Source of the DNA: Chrysoperla carnea | Taxonomy: Eukaryota > Arthropoda > Insecta > Neuroptera > Chrysopidae | NCBI RefSeq assembly: GCF_905475395.1 | Contig: NC_058337.1 | Coordinates: forward strand, 112,710,368-112,774,367 | Direction: 5' to 3' | Length of the DNA stretch: 64,000 bases | Part shown: positions 1 through 12,976 of the stretch, one piece after another | Layout of the letters: each line of letters opens with the position of its first letter | Position numbering within the stretch: position 1 is the first letter of the stretch | Made by a program: the position numbers and the translations under genes | Notes under the pieces: model-generated | The model's database searches: none | What the model saw: only the letters and a program-made list of their open reading frames with translations | Told to the model about the DNA's origin: nothing

Positions 1-1367
1 AGAAAAAAAAAGTCACAATTTACTACGGTCAAAATTTCTCTCTAAAATTGTATACGATAATTGGGGTATACTATATAAGCCAATTTTGGTATTGGGCAGA
101 AAAAAACTCTTTGGTTAAGGATCTTCTCAAAGAACTTCTAATAAATATAATTCAGCAATTTTGTAAAATCAGATCTTCAATTCTTCTTATGAACTAAAAT
201 TGTCAAGAAGTGCGATTGAATTTTTCATTTCAATTCAAGTAAAAACCTCTATACTTATTGTTATCAAATATTTTGAGAAAGATGTTGCAAGAAAATTTAA
301 TAAACAGTGAGAATTTGGCCAAATGACAAAATCGATATGTTTTTATCTAGCATACTTGAACTTATTATTATACTTGTATTATTATTATTATAAATTATAT
401 TAGCACACATTATGAAATTATTATAATGAGCCATTATGATTCAAGTTAAGGCCTAAAAACAAAACAGATAGGTATACTGTAGTAACATTCTTTGGCCAAA
501 GAAATATTGGTAGTGATACTATTATATCAAAAGAATCAACTTTCAAAATTCTCTGATCATTCTCGATTTTCCAGTAAGATTTTACTTTTGTATTTCTCAA
601 AAATCTTTCCTTAAAGAAAGCAAAAATCTAAAAAAATTAATTCCGCTTGGCTTTTTTATTTTCTAGAACAATTAAGACTTAAAAGTCAAGAAAACTCAGT
701 TTATTTGACTATCAAACCAATATTTTTTTTTAAATACTGCCTGAAATCGACTCAAATAATCATTCTTTCCATGGGATTTTCAGCGATATTACAAAAACTA
801 TCTCCTATCATTATATGAACCCGATTTTTGTACTGAGAGTCCGAACTTTTATCGAAAAAGGGGAAACTAAGAAAAAAAATTTTCTTTAGAAAGTAGCAAA
901 ATCACAAATAATTTATTTTATTTAAGGTCGCTTATAACAAACAATTTTTCAAAATTTGATAAAACTAGGTATATAGGTTAATTTTAACCCAAAGAACACA
1001 AAAATCGTCTATAAGACGATTAAGTGAATAATTTGGATGGATTCGCCAGAAATCATATGTGCAATCTCGAGATCTAAGTACTCACATCTAACCGTCAATT
1101 AATTGGATTTTTGGTATTTTAATGCTTTAAGCAGCTATCACGTGATTGAAAACGATTTGAATTGGTTAAATTTTGCGACGAAGCAAAAAATTAGTAGCCT
1201 ACGATTGGCCATAGCTTTTATACATTTATAGGTAATAACACCTATTTGCCTGAAAATAGCGGCATTGTTTTGATAGATTATTTAAATCGAGAAATTTCAT
1301 TTATTACTTCTTTTAAAAATACTCTAATCTTTCCTTTATTCTTGAGAAAGTATTAAAATTATATTGT
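1..1367. other. Gene-free AT-rich DNA
   Basis: No open frame of note, no RNA gene and no clear repeat boundary is visible. The sequence is A/T-rich with many homopolymer runs. Confidence 0.6.
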
Positions 1368-1625
1368 TTGTAAACTATATCGTTAGCCATTTATATTATA
1401 TGAAGTAAGAAGAGTTCTAATGGACTTTCATATGTATAAAACAAAGAGGGGTAGTTTATGTGTATACTTTAATGAACACTGCCGGTAAGACTTATCACTT
1501 GAAGTTGTACACATACAATACCAATCACACACAGTAAAACATCACCATAACACACCATAAAACACACGCCCATAAAAACTCTTCTTACTTCATATATTTT
1601 ATAGGGCTAACGAAATAGTTTACAA
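1368..1625. mobile_element. MITE-like element with ~50-bp terminal inverted repeats
   Basis: The left arm (about 1368-1417) reads TTGTAAACTATATCGTTAGCC and continues through GAAGTAAGAAGAGTT. The right arm (about 1577-1625) is its reverse complement with a few differences, including AACTCTTCTTACTTCATAT and GGCTAACG. The ~160-bp centre has no open frame. The shape fits a non-autonomous DNA transposon. I could not assign a superfamily or define a target-site duplication. Confidence 0.65.
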
Positions 1626-2509
1626 TCGGTATATTTAATAGTGTGCAAAAATAATTGACTCGGAATACGATTTCAAAAGTCTTCAAAATGATTCACACAA
1701 AATAAGATAAAAGAAACTTCCGTAACTTTTCAGTACAGGAACTTCCGAACTTACTCTTACACTGATATTTATCTTAAATATTTTTATTTCCTTTGACTGA
1801 TTAAAACAAAACAAAATAACGTGTACTACAATAATATGTCAAAAGATAAGATAAAGGCTAAATAAAACTCTAAACATCAAAAAAATTTACACAAAATTCA
1901 TATAAATTATCCATAAAATGTAAATTAAATTAAATTTTTATATATAATACCTACATATAACATAACCTATTGGTTAGTAACCTATTGTGTTTAGGCACGT
2001 GTGTAAAAATAAATCACTTTTTACCTCCATATAATAACTAACAAATTACAAAACGCTTCACCGGGAAACAGTAATCCGATTCTATTATTGCAGGCGTAGG
2101 TAAGTTTAAAAAAATTTTTATCTATTTATCCATGAATACCAGTAATAGAGGTAATCGGAAAAAAATAGATCAAAATTTTTATAGACCCGGAGTATTGTTG
2201 TAATTACGAGTTGGTTTGGTTGAGCTTGTCGACTATAGAGGAGTTGGTTGGGTTTTGAAGTTTTTAGCTCTTGCGTTCCAAAATGAGGGGAGCTAATAAT
2301 CTGGGGGAGAAAGTCCGTCATTTTTGAGTTCACTACTAAACCGATTTTAAAAATTCTTTCACCTAGAGAAGGCTACATTTCAGGAAGTGATTTGGGCTGT
2401 ACTTTATTTTCAATATAATTAGGGGTCCGCTCCAAAAGTTAAAATCAAGAAGGGAAGAGAATTGAATCCGATAATGCGGAAATCTACTAGTTATTATTAT
2501 TTATATTGT
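1626..2509. other. Gene-free stretch
   Basis: AT-rich and noncoding. A 71-codon frame on the minus strand (2118-2333) looks like chance: it has no recognisable motif and no splice context. Confidence 0.5.
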
Positions 2510-2990
2510 ACTAGCTGTGAACTACCCGCTTTGCTGGGCAACATCCCCACTTCCACCCCTCCCTCCACATTTCCTTGCATGGGATAACAGTTTTGTAATG
2601 TACACGTCATGCTCTTTTATTTGATACCCCACTTAGGTATATTTGTAAATATTCGATAATTCCTTCCCACTTTCTCGCTACACCTTTCTACCCTCCGAAG
2701 GTTAAAAGTAGATAAAAACATTAGATCTTTGAAGCTTGTTGTATATCGTGTCAATATTTGAGCTTAATCAATGCACAACTTTCTTAGTTTTTTAAGCATA
2801 TCCCTTTCATCCCCTATTTCATCCCCTTACTCTACTATAATATGGATGTATTATACATAAAAACCTTCCTCTTGAATCACTCTATCTATTAAAAAAACCG
2901 CATCAAAATCCGTTACGTAGTTTCAAAGATTTAAGCGTACATAGGGGCATAGGGTCAGAAAAAGCGACTTTGTTTTATAATATGTAGTGA
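2510..2990. repeat. Interspersed repeat, family B (copy 1, longest)
   Basis: It starts ACTAGCTGTGAACTACCCGC, followed by TTTGCTGGGCAAC and a C-rich tract. It ends with a block containing AAACCGCATCAAAATCCGTT and GCGACTTTGTTTTATAATATG. The opening block recurs at 59,278 and 41,538, and the middle (cccctt...actcgaaata) at about 14,460 and 59,350. Very similar sequence is common in other insect genomes from memory. It is noncoding here and its class is not determined. Confidence 0.6.
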
Positions 2991-4737
2991 TTTTATCTAA
3001 AGATATTCTAGACCAAATTTTTTTGGGCATCCCATTGATATTTTTTTACATTTTATATTTCGTAAAAAATAGGTGAAGGCTTATCTTAATTCGATTCTTA
3101 GACCAAATATCCATTTCTGAATTTTATTCATCAGAACAAAAAGTCAAACGTAGAATTTTACTTCATTTCAAATACCTTCTGCTTTCAATTATTTGGTCTA
3201 TGTCTGGAAGTTGAGAGTGTTTTACACCAGATTTTTGAAGAAAATATACCCACAATTTTATTAAAAGATATACAGGATGCTTGAATTGTTGAATTCAAAT
3301 ATTCCTCATTTATATAGAAAAAAAATTTTATTTTATTAATAATTTGAATTATTTTAATTATATGGCCAGGTCAGTAGAGTGACTATGTAGGGTAGTGGCG
3401 TAGTAATACACATTATATTGTTGGGTCCTCGATAATTCTCATGATGGTCACTATTTTCCAATAACTTTTCCATGCTTTCCAGATGAATAATTTTTATTCT
3501 CTTTGATGCCATTTATCTTGGTTGTTGTTATATTTACTAGAAAAATAATTTTTCTCTGCTGTTTGGTACATGAATGAGCTTTTACTAAAATATTCCCTAT
3601 TATTTTCTTTTTCTAGCTGTAAAATATAGCATAAAAAAATAATTTCCTTATTGTATTAAATTTTAACATTTTAAACCTCTTGAAAATCGGAAAAAAAATC
3701 ACCGATAATTTTTTCTGCCATGGCTATATCAAGATTAATATCAAATGAACCGTTTAATTCGTTAAGATTTAACGAATAAGGAACTTTTTAAACAGCTGTA
3801 ACTATAAACAAATACATTCTAAATTCAGGAGACTTAAATGTATTATTATAATTTGTTCATTCAGTTAGCGATCGTTTATACAGAGTGTTCCGTGGCTCGA
3901 TGGACATAAGTTAAGAGCGTTTTGCTCATTTGCTTTTACATGGTGGTATATGAAGAAGTCGTAATAAATGTTGATTTTTTAGTCAATAAGTGCTTTTAAA
4001 AATGTTTTTCCATTTACATAAAGAACTTTTATCAATATTCCTCAAGTTTTAAGCTTCAAAATCATACCAAAATTAAGAACTGTGCATAAAAACATGAAAC
4101 TTCCTCGACTTTGATAGTTAATTGCTCCTAAACCGTACAGAGAATTGAATTTTCCGCAAAAAACGTATAAAGAAATGATTAATTGATAAATAAAATTTCA
4201 AATTTATCGAAATATCTTAACAAAAACAGTTTTTGCAACAGTAGCATCTAGACGAGCCTTCAGTGAACAAACTATAGTCCAGTTATATATACTTGTAACT
4301 TATATCTATACTACCTACTAATTAGACGTTTATGTTAATGAACTTCCGTTTGACTGGCTGCTATAGCTTGCTGCCCTAACTTGACTGTACTGTTTATAAT
4401 CATTATATTATATTATATTATATTAGTATAAATATATTAATTAATTTTTGTGCATAAGATTATAATACTTATTATACATACTTATGAAGAAGAAGAAACA
4501 CATATTGTACCTTAAGAAAAAGAAATAATGGAATATATATTTCAAGGTTAAAATAAAAATCATATTTTCAATTTGTTTAACCCTCTGTCTAAATCACTAA
4601 ATCTTAAAAAAGTCAATAAACCTATTGTCCAGAATTTGGGTTTTCCATTACCCGTGGCCGAACTTGAAACTTAAATTATATAAGTTGTATATGCGATGTC
4701 ATTAAATTTTTTTTACCCAGTTTAGGGAAGTACTTAC
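2991..4737. other. Gene-free stretch
   Basis: AT-rich with no supported gene. Around 3873-3960 the text ACAGAGTGTTCCGTGGCTCG resembles an end of a DNA-transposon-like repeat, and the complement (CCGAACACTCTGTATA) appears near 11,320. No complete element could be bounded. Confidence 0.5.
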
Positions 4738-4965
4738 GTTAACGGAATTTTAATTCTGATTTCGAATTATTTTAATTCAAATTATCAATATTTATAATTT
4801 TAATTCAAACTTGGAATTAAAATTATCAATATAGACAATTTTAATTCGAAATTTTAAATTAAAATTGTCAATATCCAAACTCCTTATAATGTTCCTTATA
4901 TAAACCAGCTTTCTGTGAATTAAAATTACCAATACTGATAATTTTAATTCCGTAAATTGTTATTT
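4738..4965. repeat. Cluster of short inverted repeats (TTTTAATTC / GAATTAAAA)
   Basis: The motif ATAATTTTAATTC and its complement GAATTAAAATT recur at least seven times in both orientations over ~230 bp. The outer parts read AACGGAATTTTAATT on the left and AATTTTAATTCCGTAAAT on the right, so the whole can fold on itself. It is probably a decayed fold-back element. No coding content. Confidence 0.5.
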
Positions 4966-6258
4966 AAATTTGAAAAAAAAAAACTTGAAGTTTTGAAAAG
5001 TAAAATGGCGTGCCATATAAGTTCTTGTAATCGGTACGAAAATTCAAATCGAAATTTTCATCACCTTTAGATGAAAATCTGTATCTACGCTCTTGTGTTT
5101 GTGAAATGGCAGATTCAAAAATGCATAATAATTACTGATTGAAAATTGAAATTTCGGTCTGAATTTGAAATATATAATCGCGCCAACAAATGAGTGGCTA
5201 GAACTAAAAAAATATAAAGAACTTCAAATTTTTATGTTAATATTTAGAAAAGTGGAAATTCCCATCAATAATTTTCTTGGGAGCAATCAATTCGAAGCGT
5301 CGACTTCAAAGCTCACAAAAAATTATTGATTTATACTCTTTTTTGTCGGTTCTATTTTTTGCAAAACATTTTTAGATATTACCGAAGAATTTCGTATACA
5401 GTTTAAACTAGTATAACTCGGTTAATTTTTGACCGAAAACGATCATACAGTGATCGTTCGACATGTTTCCCTATCATTGGAATTTTCCCACTGCATGTTA
5501 TCAGCGAAAATTAATGGTTCAAAATTAATCTGTTAAACATCACTTCCTTCGAGAAAATTTTTGCAACCGGAATTTTTTAATTAGATGCCTTTTCCAAATA
5601 ATCGGCTTGATAGCGCCAGTGTAGGTCAAAAACGTTAGTTAGTAAACTTAAATATGAAAATTAAGTAGGAAATTTTAATCGGGTGTTCTTGTATAATATT
5701 ATATACACCCGTTATAGGAAAACGAAGAAACTTATTAATTTAATAAGACATACTATTTACATATATGAAAATGACAGGAAAATTAACTAACCTGTAGTAA
5801 TAAAATAAAATTTATTTACAAAAAATAGAACCAACTTCAAAAAAATGCACAAGTAAAAAATAATGCAAAGTATAAGAACGAATAATTGTTGACTTCGAGT
5901 TGAAACATATTTATTTCTCACAAAGAAATTATTGATTGGAGTAATAAATTTAAAATTATTTTTTACTTTTTAATGCACTTTTTGGAATCAATGTTTTGCA
6001 AAGTTTTATTTTGTACTTTTTTTAGTTAGTTTAGTTTAGTTAGAAGACATCTATACCTTTGTACATAATAAAAAGTTATTTACACTTATTAGCCCATAAC
6101 TCGAAAAATATTGGACCGATTTTGCAGAAACTTGTACTGTTCTTTAACTTAAAATAAATGTAAGAAGCCAATAAAAAAATGGTCACAATCCAAATAATAT
6201 TTTGGAGAAATGCATAGACATACATATATACATACATACACCTATATATGTTGTGAAT
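4966..6258. other. Gene-free stretch
   Basis: AT-rich noncoding DNA without a recognisable element. Short open frames near 6.1 kb overlap low-complexity sequence and are not supported. Confidence 0.5.
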
Positions 6259-6541
6259 GGATTGCCGAATCATTTGCTTTACAAAACAGTTCTGTTATCC
6301 ATAACAGCAGAATAACGTTAAGGAGGATTGCGATTGTGCTACGTTTAAAACAAAAAAAAAACAAACTTTTATGTGGCGTTTCATTTACCGTGCTTTACTA
6401 CCGTGCGTAACCTTTATGCAATTTTGCGTGCTAAAGTTCAGTAAGTACGAAAAACTGCTAAAAGCCATTCAGCTGTTTCGTATAACGGAACTGGTTTGTA
6501 AAACAATGATCGGTTATGTAAAACATCTGATTTGGCATTCC
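6259..6541. mobile_element. Fold-back (MITE-like) element
   Basis: The left arm at 6259-6298 (GGATTGCCGAATC, TTTACAAAACAGTT, CTGTTAT) is matched in inverted orientation by 6482-6541 (ATAACGGAACTGG, TTTGTAAAACAATGATCGG, then GTAAAACATCTGATTTGGCATTCC). The right side pairs twice with the left arm, suggesting an internal duplication. Two overlapping 63-66-codon frames lie within it and are taken as chance. Confidence 0.55.
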
Positions 6542-9500
6542 TGTACATGCATATCGAATTGATAACCTCCTTTTTTGAAGTAAGTTAATACAATTATAAA
6601 CAAAATATTAAACACTGGTAATGATTTGTTATCAGCCGATTCTAATTAAATTCAATTTATCGGGTTATTCGATGAGCATCGGGTTATAGAATGCACTTTA
6701 AAATTATATTTTAAACAATTAGTCAATCTTTGATAAAAATTTTTCTTTTGCTTCTTTAGGTGAATAAATCTTTGACATGCTAACTTTATGCAAATTAATA
6801 AAATTTTAAGAAAAAATTTGCACAAGTAGTTTTAAAAAAATTAATGCTTAATTTTTAAATTTTTTATAACTTGTATAAGATTTAATCACCTCGATCACTG
6901 AATATAATTTGAAAATATTTGTTTTTTTCCAAATGAAGTAATTAATGTGGAGTTACACCGTTTAAGACAAATTTTTACCTACCAAGTACAATTTTTGTAG
7001 AAAAGATTTCTAAATATTCGCTTTTTTTTACATTTAACGGGATCCTGCAATAAAATCATCATCATTTTTCAAAGCAAGTTTTTAATATTATTTTGGGAAA
7101 ATAAGTTAATAACTAGCTCGACCGTGGGGAATTTTAAATTTTAAATTTACGTCTTTTTTTCTTTATATGCAGCTTTATTACAGATATGATGTGCAAATTA
7201 CATAATGATCAAAATAATTAAATCTTAATATTATTTTTCTAGCCGGCTTTTTCCTAAGCGGTACATTTTAGACGGTGAGTCTGTTTACGTCATTAACCCG
7301 CACGATAAGCTTGAAAATGAGGGGTAAATCATGGAATTTCATAAAAGAATAAGGAAGATATCGCGTGAGCAGGAAAAACAGGCCAGAGAAATACATAAAC
7401 ATATAAGATATGTCTGCCACAAAAGCTGTATTATTTTGGTATAATTTACGGCCTTAATGTCGTAGTAAATAGGTGAAAATAGCAGTAAGTAGTATTAGTG
7501 AGGCATTGAGATGCCGAAAATTTCTTAGTTTGTAAAACTAGTCGTATCAGTGACGATTGTCATATTTACGTTCGAAATCAAAATCGTTGCGTTGTTAAGC
7601 ATTAAAATGTAAAGACAAAGCAATATATAAAGGTAATACCAGGCTGCGAAGTACAGCATGAAATTAATACACAAAAATAACTTTGATATTGTTTATCTGA
7701 AATAAATAACTGAATAAAGACATTAAATATTTATTTGTAAAAATATAATTGGAATTATTTGAAACTTGATAAATAATTAACTAATAACTGACGATATGAT
7801 TCATTTAACTACTTATTATGGTAAGGTATTCATTACTATTTATTTTCTATATTTTAATTTCGAAAAAAACTGAAACTTAATCTTACACAAAATTTCTAAA
7901 GCGCAAGAAATTTTTTCTTGTTTCAAAATATATTCCGTTGCGTTTAAAATGGAATCGGAAAATTCCTTAGAGTGAGGAGAAATTTACTTAGGACGAGAAA
8001 ATGTTTCGTGACACAATAAATTTTTTCTCAAGTAAATTTATTATAATACGTCAACATTCTAGGTATTCTAACTTTATTTCTAGTTGAAATGTTTCAGCAA
8101 AGCGGATATATCAACTGAAGTCTGAAAAAAATGCGAACAATTTTAAAATAAAAAGGTCTTTTGTTTAAAAACTGAAACAATTTCAGAGAAAATTTTCTTT
8201 TCGTAGATAATTTTGATCCAACGAACCATCCGATTCAATTTGAATGTCGCCAAAATAAGTTATCAATATATGTATTAATAAAAAACCCTCAAACATGCCT
8301 TTATTCCCGCTTATTTAGTACAACAATGTTGTTTTCAAACTAAAAGCGAAAATTAAGTTTAAATATATATTGAAATTACTAAAATTTTTGCCAAATTTTC
8401 TTAATTTACCAAAAAAAATTAGGATGTGATATCAGTATATCTAAAACACAAATGGAAAATGTCGCTCGAAGAGGTACATTATACCAATTTCAAAAATTTC
8501 TGAACTGATGCCCCAGCGGAAATTTTAATATGCGTTAAACTGAGTTTATTTCAATATTTTAAATTTTTAATCTCAACCAAATCTTCTAATTTTCCCAAAA
8601 TTGAAAATTTTTATAACAATAATTTTTTTATACAATAATGTATCAGAAACATTGCAAATCGATTTTTTAAAAAAATAGCAAAATTACACACAAAGCAAAA
8701 ATTTTCAAATGATTGCAAATATTTTTGCAAAAAAAAATATATTATATTGTCACATGTTTATCCCTTGAAGTTGTTTACTCATCATAATTATCTTCTTGTT
8801 TACATGTTTCAACGCAAGTCAACACGTGAAAACACATATTAATGAAACGTAAAAACAAAATCAAATATTTAAAAATTTGGATTACTATTTACAAGTAAAA
8901 TTTTTTCTGGAAATTAAATCCAAAAACAATTCACTACTAACTTAATCAAATGGATTAAAAACTGATTCTGTTTATCAATTTTATAAACAAAGATCAAAAT
9001 AAAAAAATTATAGATGTTTTGAGAAACGATTTAACAAAAATTTTACTACATTTTTCATCATTTTCAAAAAACAAATCAGTTGGTTTTAACGAAATTAATA
9101 TTATAATATTCACAGTGTATTGTTGTCTGTTTTTTTCAAACAAAATTGGGGGGCGTATAATGGAATAAATACAAAAAATATTAAATTTCACAGTACCTGT
9201 TGCAAAGATGGCATATTTCAACAATAACTTCTGTGATGAAAAAAACTACCCGAATAAAATTTTGAAAAACACGTTGAAAGTTAAGTTTTGTTAAAAACAA
9301 GAAATTTTTCAAAAATATTAAAAACGAATTATTTCAAAAACTTTCAACTAATTATAGTAAACATTTTTCAAAAAAGAAATAACTTCACCACATTATACAA
9401 TTTTTTAAAAACCAGAAAAAAATGTAAAATTATTTTAAAAACTCGTTCGTAATTTTCGTAGAGTAACAATATTCAGATAATAGTAATATACGAAAAACTT

Positions 9501-12500
9501 ATTTTAAAATGCAATTTGCCGGCAAGTATTAAAAGCTTTGTAGAGTCGGTAACGCAATAATCAAACCACATGCAAGTCTGTCATACCGTACTACTTATGG
9601 GGATTAAAACATTGTGATTGGCCTAAAACAAACAAAGTGGGAGATTACTGTAGTATACTGTTTTTATGTTTCTTTAATATTGTTTTTTATTTTTCTAATA
9701 ATTTAAATAATAAAATCGTTTGATATTTTTATTTATTTCTTTGATTCTTTTGTCTAAAACATTTAACGAAAAGAATTGTTATTTCTACTTTCGGAAAGGC
9801 CCGTTTGTAATTAATTTGGGCTTGGAATTGTTTTTAAAACAAAACAAAAACAACAATAGTAGAAAACATTTTTTTAGAATTCCGTAACTTGAAATAGAAG
9901 ACGAACTTTTTCATTTTTGTGTCCCCGTAAAATTTTGAAGTACATTTTTCGCAATATACTTTTCTAAGTAGTAAAAATACAAATGATTCATATTAAATGA
10001 TTTTTCAGTACTAATTGCTTACCCTAAATAGGTCTTGATTATTACGATTTTATTTGAACTTTTTTTATTTCAGTTTTTGCATTTTTTTTAGAATAATAAG
10101 GAGCTAAAAGTCACGAAAATCAATTCATTTAACTATTCGACAAATATTTTCTAGAAAATTTATATTTTAAATGAAAAATGAACCAGATTTTTGAATTTTT
10201 TGGGCAAACTCACTTGATTTAACGAGTTTTATCCAAGCCAGAAACAAAAATTCTTCTTTCTTTTTCTTCGTTTTTTATTTTTATTATTTGGAAAGTATAC
10301 CCTTTAAGAAAATTATAAAAATTTTACTTATTCCGATAAAACTTAATAGATAAGACAATTTTGGGATATAGTCCAAAATCGACTAGGAAGAACTCATATT
10401 TCGAATCGATTTCAGGCAATTTCTTAGAAAATATCTATCTATTAGTCAAATGAAATGCATTTTGATAACTTCTGAGTTCTTACTAGTCTAGAAAATTTAA
10501 AATCCTATAAACACAATTATTATTATTAATTTTTCTAGTTTATCAATTAAATCACCGAAAAATCGAGAGCAAGTAAAATCGAAAAAATTTCTAAAATTTG
10601 TTTTTGAAATGATTTTGATAAAAATCAATCATGAGGATCAATTATTAAACAATTCAGCAAAAATGAACCATTGTATTAAAAAACAAAAATACTTAAGTAC
10701 GGCATGTTCGAGGGGGTATATATGCTCATCGGTGCAGCATTTTTGTCGGACAAAATATTTTATTGTTTAATAGTTATTAATTTTATCAAGTGATCATAGT
10801 GTCAGAAAAATACTTATTCCTGCTGCGTTTTTTCAGCACGATAGTTAAAACATGACGTCATCATGCTTATTTGAAATGAAAATGCAACCTTTTCGAATCG
10901 TAGAGAAAAGTTTGGCAGACTCGTCAAAAGGAAACCACTCACAAAGTTTCAAGTATGTATTTATCATTTAAAAAAACCCGTGGTGTCGAGCGGTCTATGA
11001 AGTCTGTGCAGTTAAAATTAATTTTGACTGATATTTGCAGTCAATATCGAATCGATGTTGAATACAGCCTTCAATGAAAATCATTATTGATTTGTTTTTT
11101 TCATTCAGGACCGATTCTGACCGAAGCTTCCAATCAAAGTTGATTGACTGTTGTTTTTGTCTGTCAGAACCAATTCTGACTTACGGGTTTTGACTGCAGC
11201 ATATACACATATATACTCAATAGGGAACGTTGCTCGCTGGAAATTAGTTGTTTCTTAGGATGTGCAAAATTCATTTTCAATTTTAATCTCATCATTTTTG
11301 AATCTTTTTATCTCTAATACCGAACACTCTGTATATATTTTTTAAATTCATGCAAACTTTGAACAGAACGACCACGGATTCCCAATAGATCAATATAATA
11401 AGCCATACCCACGTTTTGTAATTCGAAAAACTTTATGAGCAGGAAAATTATGTACTAAACTATTCGCACAATCACAAAATAAATACAATTTATTACACAG
11501 TTGAGCCCTGTTAACCTATAAAAAGAGATTTCAATGTTTGAATTTTGTCGAAACTTATAGCTCATAAGATGAATTTGACAAACAAATTTTGTAGATTTAA
11601 CAATTTGTTAACGATTTTGAAAATATTATAACTATTTAATTGTCTAGAATATTATTTGGTCTAGGAAAGAGGAAGAAGTACAACAAAAAATTTGTGTTTG
11701 TTATTTTGAATTCAGACTGCTAACTTAATCCAGCCCTGTTGATGATTGAAGAAAATAATATTTATGAGCCGAGGAGAGGAAGGTAGTAGTTTCAAGAAAA
11801 GACCAAAACTAGGCGTTAACCACAGGCCAGGTGTTAAAATAAAGTTATGTAAGTGCTTCTTTTATAGAAAAAAAACTTTTAAGTGAAATAAAAATTATTT
11901 GTGTAACAATCAGGCATAGTCCTCATTTTAAGAATAAATTTTAGTATTTTTCTTACTTATATCTCCGAAACGAAGTGAGATACTAAGTTGTATTATGAGT
12001 CTTTTTGGCAGTTATAGTTACTAAATCAAATTGCATTAATTTTAAGTTTCTGTACTTTTTAAATGTTAGGTATTTATTGCACAAGTCACAAGTTAAATTT
12101 ACAAAAACCCCCAACAAATGCAGTTTTTTCCTTGGAAATCACTCCAAACAGAATAAATTTTCTTGAAACATAGCTAAAAAACCTCTCGCTTAAATCATTT
12201 TTCAAAAAAAAAAAAAAAAAACTAAATGAACATCGGGGGTTAATAAAAGATGGATCAATAGAAATGTTTTTACCATGCAAAAGGTGTAAGATTTTATGCT
12301 AGAAAATAGGATCGGAATGAGAATTGAGTTATTGAGTTACCAGAATGAGAAAAGTCGTTTGTATTTAAATACTGCAACTTTAGTCGTGTAAACCAGTTTT
12401 TAATAGTCTCTAATCTCATGTTCCAATTTTTTGTCACTACACTCTTTTATTGTACATTTTTGCGTCAACGAAATAAAACTGTGAGAAACATCAGCAATAT

Positions 12501-12976
12501 TGTTGCTTAAGACGCTATATTGACAGTGTGTGGGTTTCAGGACCAGGGGGCAGAAAGTGGATTTAAATTTAAATTACTAGATTAGGCAAGTAGTTAAACG
12601 TTGCCAATCCAAGCCTAGCATTCGATTTAATGGCTCAATATCGTTCCAGTCCCTATTTGAAAGGCCTCGTTTTTCAAAAAGACTACGCTTTAAATTAAAC
12701 GGCTAATTAAGTGGTTGGATGCGACATATACAAAAATCTATTTTTTCGAACCAATAATTTAGTATCCATTCAACCCAAGAAAGATGTCTCTATTCCTAAA
12801 AAACAAGCACTGATTTCTGAATTTTTTTAAATAAAGGAAATAATTAAAAATTGAATCATATCAATATATTTAATAGATAATTACAAAAATATGATTGCAC
12901 TAACAATATTATAATTATATGTAAAATACTTTTTTTTTTTTAAATAATAAATAACAAAAAATAAATACAAAATCAA
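6542..12976. other. Long gene desert
   Basis: About 6.4 kb of AT-rich sequence with long runs of A or T and no ORF that looks coding. A CRE-type palindrome TGACGTCA lies at 10,853-10,860. The block 10,980-11,200 has repeated GACTG/CAGTC words and a tRNA-like string (TGTCGAGCGGTCTATGAAG), perhaps an old SINE, but no B box follows. CCGAACACTCTGTATA at ~11,320 looks like a DNA-element end. Confidence 0.5.
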
